Positions 27,393-36,330 of a DNA stretch of 64,000 nucleotides are shown piece by piece (the first letter of the stretch is position 1; each line of letters begins with the position of its first letter). The notes below the pieces were generated by a model that saw only the letters and a list, made by a program, of their open reading frames with translations, was not told where the DNA came from and searched no databases. Origin of the DNA: Roseovarius albus. Lineage in GTDB: Bacteria > Pseudomonadota > Alphaproteobacteria > Rhodobacterales > Rhodobacteraceae. The stretch is from positions 372,001 through 436,000 of the forward strand of contig NZ_FWFX01000002.1 of NCBI RefSeq assembly GCF_900172335.1. The letters run 5' to 3'. Made by a program: the position numbers and the translations under genes.

Positions 27393-28163
27393 TTGAAGAC
27401 ATTAGTAATTGCGCTGCTTTGCTGTCTGGCTGTTCCGCTGTGGGCGCAAACCGTCGAAGTCAAGAAAACCGACGTGGAAAGGCTGCTTTTGGAATGGCAG
27501 GCCAACGTGCCGATTCGAGATGAGCTTATTGCGCTAGGATTTTCTGGGGAAAATCTTGATCTTGCCTCTGCTCACATTAAAAATATCAACAGCGACCCTT
27601 TGATCATCAGCCATATTGCTGACCTGGTGATCTCAGCTTATCAGAATCCTGAACAAATCGTCGTGCAACCTGATGGGTTTATTCTGCCTCTCGTTGATCA
27701 AGGCATGGGGCATCTAACCACGACTGAGTTGGTCTATTTTTATAAAGTTGAGCAGGCGATTCTGAATGCATTGCCTCGTCGCACTTGTGGGCGATTGGTC
27801 ACCGGTAGACTATCTGCAGAACATTACAATAGATCAGTTGCAACGACTGCGGCGCGTTTGAACACAGCTGCGCTTAGGGAGTATTATCGCTTACAACACA
27901 AGGCAGCACGATTGGGCGTGTCGCACAGCCCCGTAATTTTGACGGATCAGCGTCGCGCGCAGATTGAGGGGAATATCAGGCAAGGTGTCGAAACCCGCCT
28001 TGTCGGGCGCAAAGACGAGAAAAAATTGAAGCGCGGGCTGAATGACCCGAAAAGTGCGAGCATTTCACAGGCCTGTGTATTGGCGCGCCTCTACATCCAA
28101 GAGGCCTTATCGCAGACCGGAAATGATTTGAGGGACGCTATGATGTTTCTGAGTTTGCCATGA
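27393..28163 (+). CDS. Hypothetical exported protein
   Basis: 256 residues from a TTG start at 27393; AAGGA stands 6 bases before it and the start gives a proper signal peptide (L-K-T-L-V-I-A-L-L-C-C-L-A-V-P-L-W-A-Q). An ATG 54 bases upstream would place a charged stretch before the signal and has no good ribosome-binding site. The mature part is mainly helical, with a basic middle (K-D-E-K-K-L-K-R-G-L). No family recognised. It overlaps the YcaQ-like gene by 4 bases. Confidence 0.65.
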   Translation: MKTLVIALLCCLAVPLWAQTVEVKKTDVERLLLEWQANVPIRDELIALGFSGENLDLASAHIKNINSDPLIISHIADLVISAYQNPEQIVVQPDGFILPLVDQGMGHLTTTELVYFYKVEQAILNALPRRTCGRLVTGRLSAEHYNRSVATTAARLNTAALREYYRLQHKAARLGVSHSPVILTDQRRAQIEGNIRQGVETRLVGRKDEKKLKRGLNDPKSASISQACVLARLYIQEALSQTGNDLRDAMMFLSLP

Positions 28164-29350
28164 CTGCTAGGTTACGCATACCAAACAAACAGGCGAGGCA
28201 CTTGTGGCTTTGGACTAACGGCCTTGCAGGCACACCGGTTGGGCCCTTGGATGTCATGGGCATCGTTCGCGATTTGGGTTTTGTTCAGATTGATACCATC
28301 CGGAATATAACGCGCGCGCACAATCATATCATCTGGTCGCGCAATCAGAATTACCGCGAAGGTATGCTATGGGATCTGCTGGCCAAGCGTGAATTGTTTG
28401 AACATTTCACCCATGATGCCTCACTCATTCCAATGGATTTCCTGCCGGTCTGGCAGCGGCAGTTTCGTAGGTTGGGCGCGAAGGTGGCGCAGAGCGATTG
28501 GTATCAATCAGGCCTAGGGCAGTCAGAAATACAATCCATACGGAAGCGTATCGAAAGGGAAGGTGCCTTATCAACCCACGCCTTTGAAACCAAGGTTGAT
28601 CGGCGTGAAATGTGGGCCCGCCCGCCGCATAAAAAGGCATTGGATCAGATGTGGTACGCGGGTGAGCTCGCCACTTGCTATCGCGAAAATTTTGTGAAGT
28701 TCTATAATCTGGCAGAGCGGGTTTTCGCTCCACTCCCTGAAGACGTGGGATGTGATGCTGATCACATACTTTCCCTTTGTAATCATGCGATTGATAGGCT
28801 CAGCATAGCATCAACGGGCGAAGTACAACGCTTTTGGGAGGCGATGTCGGCGCAAGAGGCCAAGGCTTGGGCATTGCAGCAAAGTCTCGTACCTGCATTG
28901 GTGCAGGGGGCAGATGGACAGTACCGTGAAACATGGGCTGCACAAGATATCGAAACGCGCCTTGAAAACTTGCCAACCCCAACCATACGCTTGCGTATAT
29001 TGAATCCATTTGACCCTGCCATACGTGACCGCAATCGTCTTGAACGCCTGTTTGGATTTGCCTATCGCAACGAAATGTTCGTGCCCAAATCTAAACGCCA
29101 GTGGGGTTACTACGTATATCCTCTGCTCGAAGGGGGGCGCTTTGTCGGACGGATCGAACTAAAGGCGGACCGTGCGCAAAACTGGATGAGGGTGATCGGC
29201 TTCTGGCCCGAGGCGGGGGTGAGTTGGGGTGCAGCCCGGTTGGATAAGCTTGATGCGGAACTGCGTCGTTTCGCGCGCCTCGCAAGTATTTCCGAAATCG
29301 ATTGGGCGGTCCCCCGCCCCAAACAGAAAGGGCAGGTGTCATGCGCCTGA
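28160..29350 (+). CDS. YcaQ/AZL-like winged-helix DNA glycosylase
   Basis: 396 residues of the HTH_42 (formerly DUF1006) family. N-terminal K-Q-A-R-H-L-W-L and D-L-G-F-V-Q-I-D-T-I-R-N-I contain the Q-x-D position reported as catalytic in E. coli YcaQ, which unhooks interstrand crosslinks. The central L-L-A-K-R-E-L-F-E-H-F-T-H-D-A-S-L and C-terminal P-F-D-P-A-I-R-D-R ... G-G-R-F-V-G-R-I-E-L-K-A-D-R blocks also match. ATGA overlap with the preceding gene; the SDR gene starts inside its last 10 bases. Confidence 0.9.
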   Translation: MTARLRIPNKQARHLWLWTNGLAGTPVGPLDVMGIVRDLGFVQIDTIRNITRAHNHIIWSRNQNYREGMLWDLLAKRELFEHFTHDASLIPMDFLPVWQRQFRRLGAKVAQSDWYQSGLGQSEIQSIRKRIEREGALSTHAFETKVDRREMWARPPHKKALDQMWYAGELATCYRENFVKFYNLAERVFAPLPEDVGCDADHILSLCNHAIDRLSIASTGEVQRFWEAMSAQEAKAWALQQSLVPALVQGADGQYRETWAAQDIETRLENLPTPTIRLRILNPFDPAIRDRNRLERLFGFAYRNEMFVPKSKRQWGYYVYPLLEGGRFVGRIELKADRAQNWMRVIGFWPEAGVSWGAARLDKLDAELRRFARLASISEIDWAVPRPKQKGQVSCA

Positions 29351-30081
29351 ACGGAAAAACGGCCGTTGTGACTGGCGGTGCCAGTGGCTTTGGCGAGGGT
29401 ATCGTACGCAAATTTCTGAACGAGGGAGCGGAGGTTGTCATCGCGGATATCAACGGCGATGACGCGAGAGCCAAAGCGGAGGAGCTCAACACCCAGCACT
29501 GTCAGGTGGATGTCTCAAACTCCGACAGCATGGCCGCCATGGCTGATTATCTGAGGGAACATTGTGGTGTGCCCGACATTGTGGTGAACAATGCTGGCGT
29601 TACCCATCTTCCGCAACCGATGGAAGAAGTCAGCGCAGAAGACTTTGACCGCGTTTTCGCGGTCAACTGCAAATCCGTCTTTTTGGCTGCACAGCTATTT
29701 GTTCCGGTAATGAAAGCCCGCAAGAGCGGCGTGTTCCTTAATATGGCTTCCACTGCAGGGGTCAGCCCGCGTCCCAATCTGAACTGGTACAATGCCTCAA
29801 AGGGATGGATGATCACCGCCACCCGCGCGATGGCCGTGGAACTGGCGCCCTTTGGCATCCGTGTAAACGCGCTCAATCCGGTTGCCGGGGAAACGCCGCT
29901 TTTGGCATCCTTCATGGGGAAAGACACCCCAGAAATGCGCGCGAAGTTCCTGTCGACAATCCCCATTGGGCGGTTTTCCACTCCGAACGACATGGGCAGC
30001 GCTGCTGCCTTTCTCTGCAGCGACGAGGCGGATATGATCACGGGCGTCTGTCTTGAGGTGGATGGGGGACGTTGCATTTGA
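29341..30081 (+). CDS. Short-chain dehydrogenase/reductase
   Basis: 246 residues. Nucleotide motif T-G-G-A-S-G-F-G-E-G (11-20), N-N-A-G (83-86), and catalytic S137, Y150, K154 (Y-N-A-S-K) are all present. The C-terminal C-L-E-V-D-G-G-R-C-I is typical of FabG-like SDRs. D37 after the second strand (V-I-A-D-I) favours NAD. Substrate unknown. The ATG at 29341 lies within the end of the YcaQ-like gene, preceded by AAAGGG, so the three genes 27393-30081 are probably one transcript. Confidence 0.9.
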   Translation: MRLNGKTAVVTGGASGFGEGIVRKFLNEGAEVVIADINGDDARAKAEELNTQHCQVDVSNSDSMAAMADYLREHCGVPDIVVNNAGVTHLPQPMEEVSAEDFDRVFAVNCKSVFLAAQLFVPVMKARKSGVFLNMASTAGVSPRPNLNWYNASKGWMITATRAMAVELAPFGIRVNALNPVAGETPLLASFMGKDTPEMRAKFLSTIPIGRFSTPNDMGSAAAFLCSDEADMITGVCLEVDGGRCI

Positions 30082-30160
30082 TGAAAACGGCCTGTTCATT
30101 CATGAGCGAAAGCATTAAGGCGGAATTAGGAACAAATTTGACCGTGTTGAGGGAAAACAA

Positions 30161-31201
30161 GTGAAAACAGCTCTGATTACTGGTGTTACAGGACAGGACG
30201 GGGCGTACCTGTCGGAATTTCTGTTGAATAAAGGCTATCAGGTACATGGCATCAAACGCCGAACCTCTTTGTTCAACACACAACGTATTGATCACCTGTT
30301 CGAAGGCGAGCCAGGTAAATCTGGCCAGTTTCAGCTGCATCATGGTGACATGACAGATAGTTCCTCGTTGACCAACGTGATCAACAAGGTTCAACCAGAC
30401 GAGGTTTATAACCTCGCGGCGCAAAGCCATGTCGCCGTGTCATTTGAAGAGCCTGAATATACTGCTAACTCCGACGCGATCGGCGCATTGCGAATTCTTG
30501 AAGCAATCCGCTTCCTCGGCCTGGGTGAGAAGACCAAGTTTTATCAGGCTTCTACATCCGAGCTGTATGGTCTGGTGCAGGAAATTCCACAACGTGAAAC
30601 CACGCCATTCTATCCGCGCTCTCCCTATGCTGTTGCGAAGCTCTACGCCTACTGGATCACCGTCAACTACCGCGAATCCTACGATCTTTATGCCTGCAAC
30701 GGCATCTTGTTTAATCACGAAAGTCCGATTCGTGGCGAAACCTTCGTGACCCGTAAAATTACACGCGCTCTGGCCCGTATCAAACTGGGCCTGCAGGAAG
30801 AGCTGTTGTTGGGCAACATGGACGCCCTGCGCGACTGGGGACATGCCCGCGATTATGTACAGATGATGTGGCTGATGCTGCAACAAGACACACCAGAGGA
30901 TTTCGTCATCGCCACCGGCCAACAATATTCCGTTCGCGAATTCGTGACCCGAGCCGCCGAAGCGCTGGACATGAAGTTGACGTTCGAGGGCGAAGGTGTC
31001 GATGAAGTTGCGCGCGACGAAAACGGCAAGGTCGTGGTCAAGGTCGATCCGCAATACTTCCGCCCTGCCGAGGTGGAAACCCTGCTGGGTGATGCCACCA
31101 AAGCACGGGAAAAGCTGGGTTGGACGCCTGAGACCCCTTTCGAAGAACTGGTGCGAGAAATGGTTGAATCCGATCTGGCAGAGGCAAAACGCTTTGGCTG
31201 A
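30161..31201 (+). CDS. gmd: GDP-mannose 4,6-dehydratase
   Basis: 346 residues from a GTG. N-terminal [11 protein letters not shown] binds [25 protein letters not shown], and [10 protein letters not shown] (catalytic Tyr/Lys) are visible, as is F-N-H-E-S-P-I-R-G. It converts GDP-mannose to GDP-4-keto-6-deoxymannose. The fcl gene begins in its last codons. No glycosyltransferase or flippase genes are next to this pair. Confidence 0.96.
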   Translation: MKTALITGVTGQDGAYLSEFLLNKGYQVHGIKRRTSLFNTQRIDHLFEGEPGKSGQFQLHHGDMTDSSSLTNVINKVQPDEVYNLAAQSHVAVSFEEPEYTANSDAIGALRILEAIRFLGLGEKTKFYQASTSELYGLVQEIPQRETTPFYPRSPYAVAKLYAYWITVNYRESYDLYACNGILFNHESPIRGETFVTRKITRALARIKLGLQEELLLGNMDALRDWGHARDYVQMMWLMLQQDTPEDFVIATGQQYSVREFVTRAAEALDMKLTFEGEGVDEVARDENGKVVVKVDPQYFRPAEVETLLGDATKAREKLGWTPETPFEELVREMVESDLAEAKRFG

Positions 31202-32147
31202 TCGTCTGTATTCGCTCGAAGGTAAACGGGTTTATGTGGCCGGCCATCGCGGGATGGTCGGCTCTGCCATTGTACGTCGATTGGAGCAGATGAATTGCGA
31301 AATTCTGACCGCCACTCGTGCAGATGTTGACCTGATCCGCCAATCAGAGGTTGAAGCCTGGTTTGAAGTTCAAAAACCAGATGCCGTATTTCTGGCAGCG
31401 GCCAAAGTTGGCGGCATTCTGGCCAATAACAGTTTTCCTGCTGATTTCCTCTATGACAACCTGATGATTGAGAGCAATATCATCCGTTCCGCGTTCGACA
31501 GCGGCGTGGAAAAACTGATGTTCCTTGGGTCCTCCTGTATATATCCTAAGCTGGCTGAACAGCCGATGCGCGAAGATGCGCTTTTGACTGGCCCGCTCGA
31601 GCCGACCAATGAATGGTATGCGATTGCCAAAATTGCCGGTATTAAACTGTGTCAAGCGTATCGTAAGCAGCACGGCGTTGATTACATCTCGGCCATGCCA
31701 ACGAACCTTTATGGCACCGGCGACAACTACAATCTGGAAACCAGCCACGTATTGCCCGCACTTGTGCGCAAGGTGATCGAAGCCCGCGAAGCTGGTGACA
31801 AAGAGATTGTCATGTGGGGCACGGGCAGCCCGTTGCGCGAATTCATGCACGCCGATGATCTGGCGGACGCACTGATCTTCCTGATGGAACGCTATTCGGA
31901 TGCGCCGCACGTCAACGTCGGATCTGGTCAAGAGGTTTCAATCAAGGAACTTGCGGAACTGATTGTTGAGCAGGTTGGCTTCAAAGGCGAGATCGTGCAC
32001 GACACGACCAAACCCGACGGCACCCCGCGCAAGTTGATGGATAGCGCGCAGCTGCTGGGCATGGGGTGGGAGCCGAAAATCCCGATGGCCGAAGGTCTTG
32101 CTAAAACCGTGCGCGAGTATGAAGAGATCGCGAGCCGATCTGAATAA
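31194..32147 (+). CDS. fcl: GDP-L-fucose synthase
   Basis: 317 residues. [12 protein letters not shown] is the nucleotide site, and [11 protein letters not shown] has the catalytic Tyr/Lys; L-G-S-S-C-I-Y-P is typical. It epimerises and reduces the Gmd product to GDP-L-fucose. The start is taken as the TTG at 31194, overlapping the gmd stop by 8 bases, with GAGG 9 bases upstream and homology beginning there; an ATG farther upstream in this frame only reads gmd out of frame. Confidence 0.93.
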   Translation: MADRLYSLEGKRVYVAGHRGMVGSAIVRRLEQMNCEILTATRADVDLIRQSEVEAWFEVQKPDAVFLAAAKVGGILANNSFPADFLYDNLMIESNIIRSAFDSGVEKLMFLGSSCIYPKLAEQPMREDALLTGPLEPTNEWYAIAKIAGIKLCQAYRKQHGVDYISAMPTNLYGTGDNYNLETSHVLPALVRKVIEAREAGDKEIVMWGTGSPLREFMHADDLADALIFLMERYSDAPHVNVGSGQEVSIKELAELIVEQVGFKGEIVHDTTKPDGTPRKLMDSAQLLGMGWEPKIPMAEGLAKTVREYEEIASRSE

Positions 32148-32163
32148 GGCCACATCGGGAATG

Positions 32164-32201
32164 AAATTCCGGCGCAGGCTTTACAGTTGTCGCCGGAATT
32201 T
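32164..32201. terminator. Hairpin between convergent fcl and meaB
   Basis: An 11-bp perfect inverted repeat (AAATTCCGGCG / CGCCGGAATTT, 32164-32174 and 32191-32201) with a 16-base loop. T-rich arm ends on each strand suit termination in both directions. Confidence 0.65.
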
Positions 32202-32205
32202 TCGA

Positions 32206-33180
32206 CTAGCCTTGCAACTCTCGAAGCACATCTTGGGCGGCGACCGTTGGCGTTTTTAAACCTTTGGTCACCTTATCCGAGGCGGTTAACAGTATGTCTT
32301 TAGCCTCAGGTGTTTGCAGCAACGCAAGTAGGCTGTGGCGAACCTCTTCCTCGAACCAATACCGAGCTTGCTGGGCGCGGCGGCCCCCAAAGTGACCGGT
32401 TTCGTGGCGCCAATCGGTGAGCGTGGTCATTTCGTCCCAGACGGTCTTTAGTCCCTGTTCTTCGAGTGCAGACACCATCATTGCTTTGGGGAAATCTTCG
32501 GGATCCTGCGGGCGTTTACGCAATAGACGCAAAGCGCCGGCATAGTCCGAACATGTGCGCGTGGCCGCAGGTTTTAGATCGCCATCGGCCTTGTTCACAA
32601 GGATAATATCGGCCATTTCCATAATGCCTCGCTTGACGCCCTGCAGTTCATCGCCGCCGGCTGGGGCGAGTAAGAGCACGAAGAGATCGGAGATTTCGGC
32701 GACTACAGTTTCAGATTGGCCGACGCCAACGGTTTCGATAAGGATGACATCAAATCCGGCGGCTTCACAGAGGGAAACGGCCTCGCGCGTGCGACGGGCT
32801 ACACCACCTAGATGCGATTGACTGGGCGAAGGGCGTATATAGGCATTAGGTTCTCGGCTAAGGCGATCCATGCGGGTTTTGTCACCGAGAATCGAGCCTC
32901 CCGAGCGCGAGGAACTTGGATCAACGGCCAAAACGGCCACACGCAGATCCAAACTGGTGAGCATCATGCCGAAGCTCTCAATAAAGGTCGACTTGCCCAC
33001 ACCGGGCGTGCCGGATAGGCCAATTCGGATGGCCTGACGACCAGAGTCTTTTAAGGTTTCGATGAGTTCGCCAGCCTGAGCGCGATGATCCGGGCGGGCG
33101 CTTTCAACCAGCGTGATCGCACGAGCCAGTGCACGGCGGTCGCCGTTGAGGATTTTGCTGCTCAGCTCGGGAATGTTCAT
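32206..33180 (-). CDS. meaB: Methylmalonyl-CoA mutase-associated GTPase MeaB
   Basis: 324 residues. Walker A G-T-P-G-V-G-K-S-T, the A-V-D-P-S-S-S-R-S-G-G-S-I-L-G-D-K-T-R-M stretch (typical of MeaB/ArgK), E-T-V-G-V-G-Q-S-E, and N-K-A-D are all visible. It protects and loads B12 into methylmalonyl-CoA or ethylmalonyl-CoA mutase. No mutase gene is adjacent. Divergent from hrpB over 120 bases. Confidence 0.95.
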   Translation of the reverse strand: MNIPELSSKILNGDRRALARAITLVESARPDHRAQAGELIETLKDSGRQAIRIGLSGTPGVGKSTFIESFGMMLTSLDLRVAVLAVDPSSSRSGGSILGDKTRMDRLSREPNAYIRPSPSQSHLGGVARRTREAVSLCEAAGFDVILIETVGVGQSETVVAEISDLFVLLLAPAGGDELQGVKRGIMEMADIILVNKADGDLKPAATRTCSDYAGALRLLRKRPQDPEDFPKAMMVSALEEQGLKTVWDEMTTLTDWRHETGHFGGRRAQQARYWFEEEVRHSLLALLQTPEAKDILLTASDKVTKGLKTPTVAAQDVLRELQG

Positions 33181-33300
33181 GCCTGCGACCCATCGTCAGA
33201 ATTGTTCCGTCTTATTGCCTTGGGGCTTGGGTCTTTGTCCAGTGGGATAATTGTCCTGAACCTCTGGTATTGGGGGCATCTATCCCGGATAAGTCGGGGT

Positions 33301-35751
33301 ATGATCGAAACCCTACCCATCCATGATGTCCTTGATCCGTTGATCGATTCGCTGCGCGCCAGTGGGCGTGCCGTTCTGCAAGCCCCACCGGGAGCAGGCA
33401 AAACTACTGTTGTGCCGCTTGCCATCTTGCAGGCCAAGGTGTCAGACGGGTTGATCGTTATGCTGGAGCCACGCCGTCTGGCTGCCCGTGCTGCCGCCGA
33501 GCGTATGGCACAGACCTTGGGTGAGCAGATCGGAGATACAGTTGGTTACCGGATTCGTGGAGAGGCGAAGGTTTCGAATAAAACACGTATCGTTGTGGTT
33601 ACTGAGGGAATTCTGACCCGGATGATCCAATCTGATCCCGAACTAAGCAGGGTCGGGACAGTGATCTTTGACGAATTTCACGAACGCTCTTTGAATGCGG
33701 ATCTGGGACTGGCTCTCTGTCTGGAAATCACTGATGCCCTGAGAGAGGATCTGAAACTGCTGGTCATGTCCGCAACCTTGGATGCTGAACCTGTAGCCCG
33801 ATTGCTGGGTGATGCACCTGTAATTGCATCGGATGGGCGCAGTTTTCCTGTTCAAACGCAATGGCTTGAACGACCGTCTCGAAAAGAGACGCGGTTTGAA
33901 AACGCCGTCGCCGATCTGGTGCATCGGGCTGTGCACGAAACGGAGGGCGGCATTTTGGTATTTCTGCCCGGAGAAGGCGAAATCAGACGGGTTGAAGCGC
34001 TGTTGAAAGGCCGGTTGCCAAATGAGGTGGCTTTGCGCCCTCTTTTTGGGGCGATGGATTTCGCCGCTCAGCGCGCTGCGATCACGCCAGCGCAATCCGG
34101 TCGCAAGGTGGTCTTGGCGACCTCCATTGCTGAGACGTCGTTGACCATTCAGGATATTCGCGTGGTCGTTGATGGAGGGAAATCCCGAAGGGCGCGGTTC
34201 GATCCGGCCTCGGGTATGTCTCGACTGGTGACCGAGTCTGTAACACGCGCGGAAGCGACGCAACGCGCCGGCCGCGCCGGCCGCGTGGTGGAAGGAACGT
34301 GTTATCGGTTGTGGAGCAAGGGCGAAGAGGGGGCCTTGCAGGCATTTCCCCCGGCAGAGATCGAAACGGCCGACTTGGCAGGTTTGGCGTTGGAATTGGC
34401 GGCTTGGGGAGCAGGACCAGAGGAATTAGCCTTCCTTACCCCACCTAACCCGGGCAGCTATGCCGAAGCGCAGGATTTGTTACGCCATTTGAATGCATTG
34501 GATGTGGATGGGCGCATTACGGAGCATGGGAAAGTTCTTTCCGCTTTACCGTTGCACCCGCGTTTGGGGCATATGCTGGTGGTGGCCGGACCTGAGGCGG
34601 CGCCGTTGGCGGCGTTGTTGGCGGATCGCGATCCATTGGGTCGGGGGGCACCGGTGGATTTGGCGCTTCGCTTGTTGGCGGTGCGGGATTTCAGAGGGTT
34701 TTCAGACCGTCATTCGTATCTTGCCAATCGGGGTGGTGTCGAGCGAATCAAGCAGGAAGCGAAGCGTTTAGTTAAACAGTCTAAATCAGCTGTAAAACAA
34801 GAGCTTAGCGATGCGGAAATGGCAGCGCTGGCTTATCCGGATCGCATCGGATTACGCCGCAAGGGTGATGCTCCTCGTTATGTTATGTCAGGTGGAAAAG
34901 GCGCGATAATACCGGATGGAGACCCCTTGTGTGGGGCTCGGTTGATCGTGGTGACGGAGCTGGATGGCAATGTGCGTGAGGCGAGGATCAGGCAGGCGAT
35001 CCAAATTTCTGAATCCGAAGTGCGCAGCCTGTTTGGAGAACAGATCGTCTGGAATGAGGTCTGCGAATGGTCCAAACGGGACCGGCAAGTTATTGCACGT
35101 AAACAGGAAGCTCTGGGGGCGGTGGTTCTGGCCGATCAACATTGGCGCGATGTACCCAGTGATGTGATGGCACAGTCGATGCTGGCGGGCGTTAAGGAAT
35201 TAGGGCTGAGTTGGAGTGCAGCGGCGGAGCGATTTGCCAAGCGGGTCGAGCTTGTGCGTGAGGGCGGTGAAGACCTGCCAGAGATGACCGAGGCGGCCCT
35301 GTTGGAGACGCTGGAGGATTGGCTGCTTCCGTACCTTGAGGGCGTGAAAACCGCGCAAGATTGGAAGCGGTTTGATATGCTGGAGGCGCTGCGTGGACGG
35401 CTGTCGTGGGAGCAGATGCAACGATTAGATCAAGCGGCCCCGGCGCATTTTACTACACCGTTGGGGCGTAAAATACCGATTGAATACGGTGGGGTAGATC
35501 CGGAGATCAGTCTGCGCCTGCAAGAGATGTTTGGCCAGACCACACACCCGGTGGTGGGGAAAACACCCCTGCGGGTAACGCTGTTATCTCCCGCCGGACG
35601 GCCGGTGCAGACCACGATGGACATCCCCGGGTTCTGGGCCAGCAGCTATGCGGATGTGCGCAAGGACATGCGCGGGCGATATCCCAAACACCCCTGGCCC
35701 GAGGACCCGACACATGCCGATCCGACCCTGCGGGCGAAACGGCGGAGATGA
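33301..35751 (+). CDS. hrpB: ATP-dependent helicase HrpB
   Basis: 816 residues. Motif I P-P-G-A-G-K-T-T, motif II D-E-F-H-E-R-S, motif III S-A-T-L-D, and motif VI Q-R-A-G-R-A-G-R are present, then the HrpB-specific C-terminal domain. It is a DEAH/RHA-type superfamily 2 helicase of unsettled cellular role. The ATG at 33301 has GGGG at about 5-8 bases upstream and gives the homologous N-terminus; the frame is open further left into the divergent meaB region. Confidence 0.93.
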   Translation: MIETLPIHDVLDPLIDSLRASGRAVLQAPPGAGKTTVVPLAILQAKVSDGLIVMLEPRRLAARAAAERMAQTLGEQIGDTVGYRIRGEAKVSNKTRIVVVTEGILTRMIQSDPELSRVGTVIFDEFHERSLNADLGLALCLEITDALREDLKLLVMSATLDAEPVARLLGDAPVIASDGRSFPVQTQWLERPSRKETRFENAVADLVHRAVHETEGGILVFLPGEGEIRRVEALLKGRLPNEVALRPLFGAMDFAAQRAAITPAQSGRKVVLATSIAETSLTIQDIRVVVDGGKSRRARFDPASGMSRLVTESVTRAEATQRAGRAGRVVEGTCYRLWSKGEEGALQAFPPAEIETADLAGLALELAAWGAGPEELAFLTPPNPGSYAEAQDLLRHLNALDVDGRITEHGKVLSALPLHPRLGHMLVVAGPEAAPLAALLADRDPLGRGAPVDLALRLLAVRDFRGFSDRHSYLANRGGVERIKQEAKRLVKQSKSAVKQELSDAEMAALAYPDRIGLRRKGDAPRYVMSGGKGAIIPDGDPLCGARLIVVTELDGNVREARIRQAIQISESEVRSLFGEQIVWNEVCEWSKRDRQVIARKQEALGAVVLADQHWRDVPSDVMAQSMLAGVKELGLSWSAAAERFAKRVELVREGGEDLPEMTEAALLETLEDWLLPYLEGVKTAQDWKRFDMLEALRGRLSWEQMQRLDQAAPAHFTTPLGRKIPIEYGGVDPEISLRLQEMFGQTTHPVVGKTPLRVTLLSPAGRPVQTTMDIPGFWASSYADVRKDMRGRYPKHPWPEDPTHADPTLRAKRRR

Positions 35752-35872
35752 TGGGGAAAGTTCGTACGACTTGTACAAGTTGTACGGGGGGTTTGTACAA
35801 AACTCCCGTGGCTATGTTGGGAACTGTTAAACTGTGCGCCTGCGGCGCGCAGGTTTTCTCGTTGTCTGCTTT

Positions 35873-35932
35873 TGGCCTCCGCCTCGGGTTTGCCCCCGGC
35901 GGAGGTATTTATGGTCAGATGAAACGGGCGGG
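35873..35932. repeat. Candidate dispersed intergenic repeat, first unit
   Basis: An inverted repeat C-C-T-C-C-G-C-C / G-G-C-G-G-A-G-G (35877-35884 and 35898-35905) is followed by TATTTATGGTCAGATGAA. From memory, this hairpin plus TATTT and AGATGAA layout recurs between genes in Rhodobacteraceae. Only one copy is seen in the window, so its repeat status rests on that knowledge. Confidence 0.45.
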
Positions 35933-36328
35933 ATGAGAGGTGTTTATCGGTCGGGGAAAAACCCACCACCTTTGTGCGGAGGGCAGGTGTTGGATGGTGG
36001 GTTGAAAACCCACCCTACGGCGTGATGAGTTCATGAACTTGCCAATTTGCACAGGGCGATTGATAATATCAGTCCTGCGGTAAGAGATGACCGTTTCGCC
36101 ATCAAGCGTGTACCATGAGGCCGAGAACCTGGCGTGCGAGGCGATGGCCAGCTTGTCTTCGGTTTCTTCCATGCGATCCGAAGATTGCTGAAAAATCGCC
36201 GTGCCGATTTGGGAATCTATTTCATCAAATCTTTTATCAGAAATCTTGCGTTGATCATCAAATTCATGACGGTTGTATGAATCCAGTGAGAGAAGCGCGT
36301 GCAGAACGTCCTGTTTCGTTACACTCAT
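35915..36328 (-). pseudogene. Truncated lipase-like (alpha/beta hydrolase) gene
   Basis: A 137-codon frame. Residues 1-88 look like the start of a lipase-type hydrolase: L-H-A-L-L-S-L-D-S-Y-N-R and S-A-S-W-Y-T-L-D-G-E-T-V-I-S-Y-R-R-T-D, where intact members have S-Y-R-G-T-D. The nucleophile, acid and His regions are absent. From about residue 104 the frame reads through an intergenic repeat (35996-36014), giving an unrelated tail. It starts 2 bases after the lipoprotein stop, so the pair was probably a functional operon before truncation. Confidence 0.55.
35996..36014. repeat. Dispersed palindromic element (GGTGGGTT hairpin)
   Basis: GGTGGGTT-GAA-AACCCACC is a perfect 8-bp hairpin followed by CTACGG. 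From memory, the GTAGGGTGGGTTTTCAACCCACC pattern occurs as a short interspersed repeat in many proteobacteria. A related GGGAAAAACCCACC stretch lies about 45 bases to the left. The element has entered the 3' part of the truncated lipase-like frame. Confidence 0.5.
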
Positions 36329-36330
36329 AT

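Noticed and set aside
30996-31193. Upstream extension of fcl to an ATG at 30996
   Set aside because: It reads the gmd gene out of frame; the homologous N-terminus begins at the TTG 31194, which has a ribosome-binding site.
31344-31931. A 195-codon antisense frame inside fcl
   Set aside because: Fcl is intact and conserved on the other strand; the antisense product resembles nothing.
33085-33300. N-terminal extension of hrpB
   Set aside because: The added residues run into the divergent meaB gene and match nothing in HrpB; the ATG at 33301 gives the normal start.
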